Position numbers and translations under genes: made by a program. From Rhizobium sp. CCGE 510 (GTDB lineage: Bacteria > Pseudomonadota > Alphaproteobacteria > Rhizobiales > Rhizobiaceae), in the NCBI RefSeq assembly GCF_000292525.1, contig NZ_AEYF01000031.1, forward strand, positions 1-64,000: a stretch of DNA of 64,000 nucleotides, given 5' to 3'. Below the pieces are notes generated by a model. That model was given only the letters and a program-made list of their open reading frames with translations. It was not told the DNA's origin and ran no database searches. This document shows positions 25,372 through 32,521 of the stretch, piece by piece; the stretch's first letter is position 1; the number at the start of each line of letters is the position of its first letter.

Positions 25372-26706
25372 TTAGCCTTCGACGGTCAGCATCCGCTTGT
25401 CGAGGCCGTATTTCTGCATCTTTTCGTAGAGCGTTTTCCGGGAAATGCCGAGCGTCTCATAAACCGGTTTGAGACTGCCGCCATGCGCCACAAGCGCACT
25501 GGCAATAACGCCCCGTTCGAATTCAGCGACCCGCTCCGCAAGCCCGGTCGCCTCCTCGGCCTGCCGCCCGCCATCGTCGAGACCGAGAACCAGACGGTCG
25601 GCGGCATTCCTGAGTTCGCGCACATTGCCGGGCCAGTCGCGCTGGGCAATGTCGGAGATCACCTCGGGCGGCACCGCCATCTCGTCGCGGCCGTAGCGGG
25701 CGGCCGCTTCCCGAACCAGTTGCAGAAAGAGCAGCGGAACATCTGCCCGGCGCTGCGACAGCGATGGCACATGCAGCGTCGCAACGTTCAGCCGGTAGAA
25801 CAGGTCGGCGCGGAAGCGCCCCGCCGCCACCTCCGCCTCCAGGTCCACCTTGCTCGTGGCGATAAAGCGCACGTCAAGCGCCACCGTCTCATTCGATCCC
25901 AACCTGGAAATCATCCGCTCCTGCAGCACCCGCAGGAACTTCGCCTGCAGGTCGAAGGGCATGGAGCCGATTTCGTCGAGCAGGATGGTGCCGCCGCGCC
26001 CATGTTCGAACTTTCCGTAGCGTGGCCTCACCGCGCCGGGAAAGGCGCCCACCTCATGGCCGAATAGCTCGCTTTCGATCAGGTTGGCCGGCAGCGCGGC
26101 GCAATTGATCGCGATGAACGGCCGGCTCGCCCGGGCGCTGATATCGTGGAGCGCCCGTGCCACCACTTCCTTGCCGACGCCGGTGTCCCCGACAATCAGC
26201 GTATCGGCGTCGCTAGCCCCGATCGCCCGGATGCGATAGCGCAGATCCACCATCACCTGCGTTCGTCCCGGCAGCCGCGCCTCGATATCGTCGCGTTTGC
26301 CGGCGACCGCTTTCAGCAGCCGGTTTTCCAGCACGAGGCCGCGCCGCTCCATCGCCCGGCGGATGACGCCGGCGAGCATCTCGGGGGTGAACGGCTTCTC
26401 GATGAAATCATAGGCGCCTTCGCGCATCGCCTTCACCGCAAGCTGAACGTCGCCGTGGCCGGTCACGAGAATGACCGGCACCTCCGGGTCGAGCTCGCGG
26501 ATCTTCTGCATCAGCGTCATGCCGTCCATGCCGGGCATGCGGATGTCGCTGACGACGACGCCGGAAAAGCTGTAACCGATCAGCTCCAGCACATGATCGC
26601 CGTTCGAAAAGGTCTCGACACGAAAGCCCGAAAGCTCCAGCGCCTGCGCCGTCGAGCGGCGCAGTTCCTCTTCGTCGTCGACCAGCAGGATCTTAGCATC
26701 GTTCAT
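25372..26706 (-). CDS. Sigma-54-dependent response regulator, DctD-like
   Basis: The 444-residue protein has three parts. A receiver domain (1-120) has acidic DDEEE, phospho-acceptor D in VVSDIRMPGMDG, and K in EKPF. An AAA+ domain (about 145-370) has a Walker A-type GDTGVGKE and Walker B GGTILLDEIG. A Fis-type helix-turn-helix sits at the C-terminus (YETLGISRKTLYEKMQKYGL). The sigma-54 contact loop reads GAFPGA where most activators have GAFTGA. The kinase gene upstream overlaps its start by 4 bases. The likely target is tctCBA downstream. Confidence 0.91.
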   Translation of the reverse strand: MNDAKILLVDDEEELRRSTAQALELSGFRVETFSNGDHVLELIGYSFSGVVVSDIRMPGMDGMTLMQKIRELDPEVPVILVTGHGDVQLAVKAMREGAYDFIEKPFTPEMLAGVIRRAMERRGLVLENRLLKAVAGKRDDIEARLPGRTQVMVDLRYRIRAIGASDADTLIVGDTGVGKEVVARALHDISARASRPFIAINCAALPANLIESELFGHEVGAFPGAVRPRYGKFEHGRGGTILLDEIGSMPFDLQAKFLRVLQERMISRLGSNETVALDVRFIATSKVDLEAEVAAGRFRADLFYRLNVATLHVPSLSQRRADVPLLFLQLVREAAARYGRDEMAVPPEVISDIAQRDWPGNVRELRNAADRLVLGLDDGGRQAEEATGLAERVAEFERGVIASALVAHGGSLKPVYETLGISRKTLYEKMQKYGLDKRMLTVEG

Positions 26707-28505
26707 TCCGCCGCCTCCGGCATCAGCCCCGCCGCCGATTGCAGCTCGATGCGGAACACCGCACCCCCTTCGGGATGATTGGCAGCAGCAAGGCTGCCGC
26801 CAAAATCCTTGATGATGTTGTAGGAGATCGAAAGCCCGAGACCGAGCCCCTTGCCAACGCCCTTCGTTGTAAAGAACGGATCGAAGATACGTTCGGCGAT
26901 GGCCGCCGGCACACCCGGCCCGTGATCGCGCACAGTCAGCACCACTTTGCCGGCGGCCTCGAAGGCCGAAACCTCGATGCGTCTGTCATCAAGCCCTTCC
27001 ACCGCATCGGCCGCGTTGGAAATCACATTCACCAGCACCTGCTGCAGCCGCACCGAACCGGCGCGCACGATGGGAGGCCGGCTCCCAAGATCAAGCCTCA
27101 GCTCGGCATCGGCCGCCTTCAGCCGCCAAGCGATGATCTCGAGCGTATCATGCATTGCCTCGTCGAGAGAAACCGACCCAAGCTTCTCGTTCGGTTTGCG
27201 GGCGAAATTGCGCAGGTGCCGGCTGATTGCGGCCATGCGGTCGATCAGCCCGCCGATACGCCTTATATTGTCCCGCGCCTCCTCCGTCCGGCCGCGATCG
27301 ATGAGAACGGATGCGCTGTCTGTATAGGTCTTGGCGGCGGCGAGCGGCTGGTTGAACTCGTGCGACAGCGCAGCCGACATCTGCCCGAGGCCGGCGAGCT
27401 TGCCCGCCTGAATGAGGTCGGCTTGTGTCTGCCGGAGCTGCTGCTCGGTCAGCCGCCGTTCGGCAATCTCTTCTTCTATGCGGCTGTTGACGCGGGCAAG
27501 ATCGGCCGTACGTACTTCGACGCGCCGCTCCAGCTCGTTGCGAGCCTCCGCTTGCAACTGCATGCGCTCGGCAAGCCGCGCCCGCCGTTGCCGCAGAACC
27601 GCGACCGCGAGCCCGGCAATGCAGAGGACGAGAAAGACCGCAGCAAGCGCGGTGCGCGCCTGGCTGCGGATGGAGTTCGTCTCCATCAGCACGTTCACCG
27701 TCCAGTCCTCGGCCGGCATGTAGTGCGAAAGCACCAGATATTCGCTCGACCCGCGCTCGCCGACGAGCGTCATCAGCTCGTGCGGCTCGAAGCGCTGACG
27801 TGTCACCGGCAGCGCCGTCAGCTTGGCATTGGCATAACGCCGCGACGCTTCCGTGCGTGCGATGCGGTCGGCCGTCAGCGGCAGGATTGCGCCGTAGAGC
27901 CATTCCGGGCTGCCGGACATGAAGATGATGCCCTCCGGATCGGAGACGAAGATCTTGTATTCGCCGCCACCCCAGGAGGATTCGATCATATCTATATCGA
28001 CCTTGAAAACGATGACGCCGCGAATATCCGCACCGGTCCGGATCGGCGCGGCGAAATAATAGCCGCGCTTGAGCGAGGTGGTGCCGAGCGCATAGAACGA
28101 TGCCTGCCGGCCTTCTATCGCCTCCTGGAAATAGGGTCGGTAGCTGAAATTCTGTCCGACGAAGCTTCCCGGCCCGTCATAATTGCTCGCTGCGATCGTC
28201 TCTCCATCGGGTTTGACCACATAAATGTCGGAGGATTTCAACAGCCCGTTGATCTCCTTGAGATAGAGATTGGCCGCGTCGCGCAGTGCTGCATCTTCAG
28301 GCGCGCTCACCAAGTCCTTGATGTCGTCGTGATCGGCGATCAACGCCGGCAACGCCTCATAGCGGTTGAGATGGCCGCTGAGCGCCGAAACGGCAAGGCG
28401 CAGCGCCGTTCCCGCCTGCGCCGATGCTTCCCCCATATAGGCGCGCGTCGCGATCGCGCTTCCATAGGTGAAGAAGGCGAAGATGATCACCGGCACCACC
28501 AGCAA
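26703..28505 (-). CDS. Sensor histidine kinase, DctB-like
   Basis: The protein has 600 or more residues. A membrane helix lies at the very N-terminus, then a periplasmic double-Cache sensor domain (about residues 30-270, e.g. FVGQNFSYRPYFQEAIEGRQ) and a second helix (AVFLVLCIAGLAVAVL). A coiled coil leads to the HisKA H-box LGQMSAALSHEFNQPLAAAKTY. The ATPase domain follows, with N-box QVLVNVISNAADAVEGL, VRDHGPGVPAAIAERIFDPFFTTK and GKGLGLGLS. The in-frame TTG at 28505 would start inside the first helix without a ribosome site. A CTG at 28533-28535 with GGGGAGGAG 6 bases upstream would give MSSRYRAIAALLVVPVIIF, a better N-terminus. It probably phosphorylates the neighbouring DctD-like regulator. 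Confidence 0.88.
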   Translation of the reverse strand: MLVVPVIIFAFFTYGSAIATRAYMGEASAQAGTALRLAVSALSGHLNRYEALPALIADHDDIKDLVSAPEDAALRDAANLYLKEINGLLKSSDIYVVKPDGETIAASNYDGPGSFVGQNFSYRPYFQEAIEGRQASFYALGTTSLKRGYYFAAPIRTGADIRGVIVFKVDIDMIESSWGGGEYKIFVSDPEGIIFMSGSPEWLYGAILPLTADRIARTEASRRYANAKLTALPVTRQRFEPHELMTLVGERGSSEYLVLSHYMPAEDWTVNVLMETNSIRSQARTALAAVFLVLCIAGLAVAVLRQRRARLAERMQLQAEARNELERRVEVRTADLARVNSRIEEEIAERRLTEQQLRQTQADLIQAGKLAGLGQMSAALSHEFNQPLAAAKTYTDSASVLIDRGRTEEARDNIRRIGGLIDRMAAISRHLRNFARKPNEKLGSVSLDEAMHDTLEIIAWRLKAADAELRLDLGSRPPIVRAGSVRLQQVLVNVISNAADAVEGLDDRRIEVSAFEAAGKVVLTVRDHGPGVPAAIAERIFDPFFTTKGVGKGLGLGLSISYNIIKDFGGSLAAANHPEGGAVFRIELQSAAGLMPEAAE

Positions 28506-28688
28506 CGCCGCTATCGCACGATATCTCGAAGACAGATCCGGCTCCTCCCCTTTCTGCCTCCACTCCCCAGCGAGGCATACCCGACAGCGCCGAGTCTACT
28601 AACCCCGGCAGTGATTTCCAAGAGCCCGCCGAAACTTGACACCAGCCAGGGGCGGATGTCCTATTGCGGCATCGTAGGGAACCCGATC

Positions 28689-29351
28689 ATGAGCGACGAC
28701 CAGACACCCGCCGACAGCAAGCTCACCAGCTCCAAGCGCCGCTGGGCGGCTGAAGGCAAGTTTCTGACCGGCCGCATCAGCCGTCCCGAAACCGAGCGCC
28801 TGCCGCCGGGCCAACACCTCGTCAAGAACTGGCCGGTGCTCGATCTCGGCCAGCAGCCTGTCGTATCCACGGATAGCTGGCGGCTCGAAGTACGCGGCCT
28901 GGTGGAAACTCCGCTCACCCTCACCTGGACCGCCTTCCAGGCGATCGAGCCGAGCACCAAGGTCAGCGATATCCACTGCGTCACCACCTGGTCGCGCTAC
29001 GACAACAAATGGAAAGGCGTTTCGACGCGCGATCTGCTCGATCTCGCCATGCCGAAACCCGCAGCCGGTTACGTCATGCTGACGAGTTATGACGGCTACA
29101 CCACCAACCTGCCGCTTGCCGATTTCGCGGCCGAGGATGCGATCCTTGCAACATCATGGGAAGGCCTCCCGCTGACGCCGGATCACGGCGGCCCGATGCG
29201 CCTCGTGGTGCCGCATCTTTATTTTTGGAAAAGCGCCAAATGGCTGCGCCGCATCGAACTGATCCCCGACGACGAGGCCGGCTTCTGGGAAAAGAACGGC
29301 TACCATATGTATGGCGATCCGTGGCGTGAACAGCGCTATTCCGACGATTGA
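28689..29351 (+). CDS. Sulfite-oxidase-fold molybdopterin-dependent oxidoreductase
   Basis: This 220-residue protein consists of the molybdopterin-binding domain of the sulfite oxidase/MsrP family. WRLEVRGLVETPLTLTWTAF leads to SDIHCVTTWSRYDNKWKGVS, whose cysteine is the expected molybdenum ligand. DHGGPMRLVVPHLYFWKSAKW and the C-terminal GFWEKNGYHMYGDPW are typical. There is no Tat signal and no dimerisation domain, so a cytoplasmic single-domain enzyme is likely. AGGGA lies about 9 bases before ATG 28689; an in-frame ATG at 28656 is the alternative. The substrate is unknown. Its 3' end overlaps the convergent gene by 16 bases. Confidence 0.85.
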   Translation: MSDDQTPADSKLTSSKRRWAAEGKFLTGRISRPETERLPPGQHLVKNWPVLDLGQQPVVSTDSWRLEVRGLVETPLTLTWTAFQAIEPSTKVSDIHCVTTWSRYDNKWKGVSTRDLLDLAMPKPAAGYVMLTSYDGYTTNLPLADFAAEDAILATSWEGLPLTPDHGGPMRLVVPHLYFWKSAKWLRRIELIPDDEAGFWEKNGYHMYGDPWREQRYSDD

Positions 29352-29983
29352 GCCTTCGGCCGCAGAAAGCGGCCAAGCGCAACCACTACAAAGGCGAACA
29401 GAGCGGCAAACCCCGTCAGCGATGCCATGCTGGCGGCATGAAGCGGCACCTTGCTCCAGCGTGGCTTGACGACATCGGCGGTGTTGAAGGCCTCGCCGCT
29501 GAACCGGCAGGTGATGAGCGCAAGGCTGCGCCGCACCATGTCGGCGTCGACCGCGGAAACGATTTCACCCGCCGCAGCGGCCTCTCGCGGCATCTCGCGC
29601 ATCGAAAGCAATACCGCCTTGGCTGCAGCGAGATAGGCGTGAGCGCATTCGTTGAACGGACTCTCCTCGTCGGTTACGCTGCCCGGCATCCGCCCCCAAA
29701 GACAATAGGAATATTGGATTTCGGCATAGTTCAGAACGCGCCGGAAAGGCTCGTTCGTATCAACTGCGCGTGATGCCAGGTCGATAATTCGGCTGCGATA
29801 GTCCGAAATCACCGCCATCTCGCCATGCGAAATTTTCGGGATATCGAGGCCGGCATGGCCGCCGCCGGCGCTGCGGCTATGAGCAAGGGTATTTTCAGCA
29901 ATGAATAGAAGCAAGCATGCGCTGAGACCGAGAAAAGCAAGCCATCGATAGAGATCGCGTGCCATCCCTCCAGCTTGCCTCAT
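29336..29983 (-). CDS. Hypothetical membrane-anchored periplasmic protein
   Basis: I do not recognise a family. The 215-residue product has an N-terminal hydrophobic segment (WLAFLGLSACLLLFIA, about residues 14-30) that could be a signal or anchor. A soluble middle part with four cysteines follows (including SYCLWGRMPG and NECAHAYLAAAKAVLL). A C-terminal membrane helix (LTGFAALFAFVVVALGRFL) ends before a basic tail. ATG 29983 is preceded by GAGGACAGGA; ATG 29965 with GGAGGG directly before it is the alternative. It lies downstream of cbtA on the same strand but is separated from it by a 200-base palindromic repeat, so co-transcription is uncertain. Confidence 0.6.
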   Translation of the reverse strand: MRQAGGMARDLYRWLAFLGLSACLLLFIAENTLAHSRSAGGGHAGLDIPKISHGEMAVISDYRSRIIDLASRAVDTNEPFRRVLNYAEIQYSYCLWGRMPGSVTDEESPFNECAHAYLAAAKAVLLSMREMPREAAAAGEIVSAVDADMVRRSLALITCRFSGEAFNTADVVKPRWSKVPLHAASMASLTGFAALFAFVVVALGRFLRPKAQSSE

Positions 29984-30034
29984 TCCTGTCCTCGGACTCC
30001 TGACGGACGAGAGAGGAACACGGCGCTGCCACAT

Positions 30035-30236
30035 ACCCCTTCTCCCCAGCGGGGGTCCGAAGGACGGATCGAGACCCGTGGCTCGACCCCGGTCGATGCC
30101 GGCAGGCAGATGAGGGGGTGAGCAGCAAAGCTGCGAAGGCACTGAGCACAAGCGAAGGGCAACATATAGGGCGTGTCGTATGGCCCCCTCATCCGACCCT
30201 TCGGGCCACCTTCTCCCCGCTGAGGAGAAGGGGTAG
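30035..30236. repeat. Pair of inverted RIME-like repeats
   Basis: ACCCCTTCTCCCCAGC (30035-30050) is mirrored by GCTGAGGAGAAGGGGT (30220-30235, one mismatch). GATGAGGGGG (30109-30118) is mirrored by CCCCCTCATC (30184-30193). Two copies of the repeat therefore face each other around about 65 bases of unique sequence, forming one large imperfect palindrome between cbtA and the hypothetical gene downstream. Confidence 0.65.
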
Positions 30237-30261
30237 CAAGCCGCAACCTCGATATGCCCGA

Positions 30262-30996
30262 TCACCGAAACGCCAGCCGCTGCCCGCCCTTCACGGCAAG
30301 CCGCTTTTCCGCCAGCGCTCCGAAGGCAAGACCGAGCGTTGCCCAGAGGATCACGTGCATGCCGAGCGAGGTGGTGCGGAAACGCCAGAGCACCATCGCC
30401 GAGAAGTTCTCCGGCACCTCGTTGATCGGCGGCAGCAGATAGAGCACCACGCCGATGAAGACGAGATAGGCGATGCCAGCGATAATCGCGCCGGTCCAGG
30501 CACCGAGACGATCCGAAAGACGGCGCGACAGCGCCACCGCGGCAATCAGGGCAGCGAGCGAGACGACGATCATCAGGAAGAACAGCTCGGTCCTGACGCC
30601 GATCGTGTCGGGATTGCCGACGGCCGGCGGATTGGCCGGATATTTGATACCGGGAACAAGCACGATCGCCACAAAGGCGGCAATGGCGATGACGGCCGAG
30701 GTGCCGCGCGCCGAAAGGCTGCTGACGCGGCCGTGCACGAAAGCGAAGGCGAGCGCGAAAAGCCCGCCGACGGCAATGCTGTAGGCCATAACGCCGGTGA
30801 AGAGGCCAAGACCGGCCTGCGTGGCGCGGCTGACGATTTCAGGTTCGGCAGCTTCGCCGGCCGCCTGGGCGCTCGCTTCCTCGAAAGCGATCGCCGCATC
30901 GACCAACGGTTCGCCGAAGATATGGGCGAAAGTGAAAACGAGGATGCCAGCAATCAGGCCCGCGAGCATGCCGCGAAGCAGAAGGTTTCCAACCAT
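30262..30996 (-). CDS. cbtA: Cobalt transporter subunit CbtA
   Basis: The 244-residue protein has about six membrane helices: RGMLAGLIAGILVFTFAHIFGEP at the N-terminus, then GLFTGVMAYSIAVGGLFALAF, TSAVIAIAAFVAIVLVPG, FFLMIVVSLAALIAAVAL and others. KYPANPPAVGNPDTIG between helices is typical of CbtA. It is thought to form a B12-regulated cobalt uptake system with CbtB. GGGAG lies 9 bases before ATG 30996, which is 13 bases after the cbtB stop. Frame remains open farther upstream into cbtB, but that extension makes no sense as protein. Confidence 0.9.
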   Translation of the reverse strand: MVGNLLLRGMLAGLIAGILVFTFAHIFGEPLVDAAIAFEEASAQAAGEAAEPEIVSRATQAGLGLFTGVMAYSIAVGGLFALAFAFVHGRVSSLSARGTSAVIAIAAFVAIVLVPGIKYPANPPAVGNPDTIGVRTELFFLMIVVSLAALIAAVALSRRLSDRLGAWTGAIIAGIAYLVFIGVVLYLLPPINEVPENFSAMVLWRFRTTSLGMHVILWATLGLAFGALAEKRLAVKGGQRLAFR

Positions 30997-31009
30997 GTGA
31001 GCAACTCCC

Positions 31010-31219
31010 TTAGTGGCAGGGAAAGCCGAGGAGATGACGGCCGTCATGCACGAATTCGTGCACATACATGCCGTTGAACAGCGCCATTGCGCCTTCCTCG
31101 GTGCCGACGAAATAGATGGCGATAAGCATCAGCAAGCCGCCGAAGATCGCCCAGGGCAGAATCTCTCCTACCGGGATCGGCGCGGGTGCCGCGACGGGCG
31201 TGAAAGTGGTGTTAGACAT
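31010..31219 (-). CDS. cbtB: Cobalt transporter subunit CbtB
   Basis: The 69-residue protein has one membrane helix (ILPWAIFGGLLMLIAIYFVG, about residues 20-39) and a histidine-rich C-terminus, HEFVHDGRHLLGFPCH. This is the characteristic cobalt-binding tail of CbtB. CCGGAGGAATAC lies just before the ATG. The gene is preceded by a cobalamin riboswitch and followed by cbtA, so the pair should be switched off when adenosylcobalamin is plentiful. Confidence 0.92.
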   Translation of the reverse strand: MSNTTFTPVAAPAPIPVGEILPWAIFGGLLMLIAIYFVGTEEGAMALFNGMYVHEFVHDGRHLLGFPCH

Positions 31220-31234
31220 GTATTCCTCCGGGAA

Positions 31235-31395
31235 TGACGCGTTCAGTCGAAAGAGTGCTTATGCAGGTGGGTCTGACTTCCAGCGCGAAGAGCTTTCGAC
31301 ACGCTGGTCACAGTGGCGCGACCGCGCCGGACTTACACCGGCTTCCAAACCCGCAACAGCACGGTTATATCTGCACGCCGAAGAGACTGTCAACG
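31235..31395 (-). promoter_or_regulatory. Cobalamin riboswitch controlling cbtBA
   Basis: On the minus strand the conserved core is clear: GAAGCCGGTGTAAGTCCGGC, then the B12 box CGCCACTGTGACC (31318-31306), then GGAAGTCAGACCCACCTGC (31281-31263), close to the cbtB start. These are the standard elements of the adenosylcobalamin aptamer. Binding would hide the cbtB ribosome site or end transcription early. The outer boundaries are approximate. The divergent phosphatase gene starts only about 60 bases beyond the 5' end. Confidence 0.92.
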
Positions 31396-31452
31396 AAACT
31401 TCACAAGCCGGCGAAGGGCTGTTCCCACCGCTATCCGGAGATCGGAACGACC

Positions 31453-32007
31453 GTGAATACGCGCCTTACCTGGATCTGCCACGGTGCAACGGCAGCGAAC
31501 CGCAAAGCCCTGTTCCCGCTCGACGAACCGCTGGAAGACAAGGCCGCGGAAGAAGCGTCCGGGATGGCCGCCCCATCCCGCGCCGATCGTATTGTCACCA
31601 GCCCGGCTTTGCGCGCCCGCCAGACGGCGCAAGCACTCCGCCTCGAAGCCCGGATAGATCAGGCGCTTCGCGACTGCGATCACGGGCGCTGGGCCGGCAG
31701 GTCGATCGCCGCGATCGAGGCCGAGGAGCCGGAGAACCTCATGGCGTGGATGCGCGATCCGGAAGCGGCCCCGCACGGGGGCGAGAGCCTTGTTGATCTC
31801 AGAACACGTGTCGGCGGTTGGATGGACGACGAATCCGCTCACGGCGGCCATGTGATCGCTGTCAGCCACGCGGCCGTCATCCGGGCGGCGGTAGCGCACG
31901 TACTTCAGGCGCCGATCTCCTGCTTCTGGCTCGTCGACGTCGAGCCGCTTGCCATTGTTCGCATGACCAGCAACGGACGGCGCTGGGCTCTGCGTTTTCA
32001 GCGTTAA
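31453..32007 (+). CDS. Histidine phosphatase family protein, CobC-like
   Basis: The 184-residue protein belongs to the phosphoglycerate-mutase-like histidine phosphatases. The catalytic motif is unusual: TWICHGATAANRKALF has ICHG where nearly all members have RHG, so the phosphate-binding arginine is a cysteine while the nucleophilic histidine is kept. Other motifs fit: IVTSPALRARQTAQAL, DCDHGRWAGRS and the second catalytic histidine in VIAVSHAAVIRAAV. A GTG start at 31453 has GGAG about 12 bases upstream. Divergence from riboswitch-controlled cbtBA suggests a role in cobalamin metabolism, as for CobC/alpha-ribazole phosphatase, but a weakened active site is possible. Confidence 0.78.
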   Translation: MNTRLTWICHGATAANRKALFPLDEPLEDKAAEEASGMAAPSRADRIVTSPALRARQTAQALRLEARIDQALRDCDHGRWAGRSIAAIEAEEPENLMAWMRDPEAAPHGGESLVDLRTRVGGWMDDESAHGGHVIAVSHAAVIRAAVAHVLQAPISCFWLVDVEPLAIVRMTSNGRRWALRFQR

Positions 32008-32105
32008 AGCGCGTCGCGATCTTTCAGATTCGCTCCTTGCGCTTTATCTCTTTGTTCTTACGCATGTCGTTGCCGAAAACCGCTCCACACTTTTGCGCGA
32101 CATGC
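32006..32105. repeat. Rhizobial intergenic palindromic repeat
   Basis: AAAGCGC (32006-32012) pairs with GCGCTTT (32039-32045), and GCATGTCG (32062-32069) pairs with CGACATGC (32098-32105). The internal ACCGCTCCACACTTT motif recalls the repeat at 50265-50315, and CTTTCAGA is shared with the repeat at 4886. The first arm overlaps the stop codon of the phosphatase gene. Confidence 0.65.
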
Positions 32106-32210
32106 TTTAGCGATCCCTCATCTTATCCAGCCTTACACAAGCAAATCGCGTCATCTCTATTGAACCCGGTTTCACCGGGACTACTTCCTTGTCCCAGGGA
32201 GATGGAAGAC

Positions 32211-32327
32211 ATGACATATGACTGGAGTGGGGAGCGCACGCGTCGTCTGCGTTTGATGCGTGTCGCCACAATCACGGTTTTAGTTGGTCTGATCGTCAGC
32301 GTCCCGCTGCTGATCGTCACCGGCTAA
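32211..32327 (+). CDS. Small single-helix membrane protein
   Basis: This 38-residue product has a basic, tyrosine/tryptophan-containing head (TYDWSGERTRRLRLMR) and one hydrophobic helix (VATITVLVGLIVSVPLLIVTG) to the C-terminus. It is a typical positive-inside tail-anchored micro-protein. ATG 32211 has GGAAGAC directly upstream; ATG 32202 would add three residues. A stem-loop with a following T-rich stretch (32339-32375) ends the unit, which supports a real, separately transcribed gene. No family or function is recognised. Confidence 0.6.
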   Translation: MTYDWSGERTRRLRLMRVATITVLVGLIVSVPLLIVTG

Positions 32328-32338
32328 ATACGAGAAAG

Positions 32339-32375
32339 GGCGAGCGATGCTATCAGCACGCTCGCCTTCGTTCTT
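32339..32375 (+). terminator. Intrinsic terminator after the small membrane protein gene
   Basis: GGCGAGCG (32339-32346) pairs with CGCTCGCC (32359-32366) and is followed by TTCGTTCTTTC. It lies 12 bases after the stop codon. Confidence 0.7.
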
Positions 32376-32521
32376 TCCTGCCACCGGCTCCGCGGATAGC
32401 GCCCTCAGTCCCTCAGCCGCGCAGCAAAAAGCTGCCGCCTCCAAAAATTCGCCTTCTGGTTTCAACGAACATTTCAGACTTTCATGATAGTTCGGCGCAG
32501 GGTGGAGATGGAGAAGGCCAT

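Noticed and set aside
26739..28688. Long open frame on the plus strand antisense to the sensor kinase, continuous with the molybdoenzyme gene
   Set aside because: It is a GC-driven shadow of the kinase gene; the molybdoenzyme starts at 28689 with its own ribosome site.
31234..31452. N-terminal extension of the CobC-like phosphatase through the riboswitch
   Set aside because: This DNA is the cobalamin riboswitch on the other strand; the extension has no protein-like features and GTG 31453 gives a normal family start.
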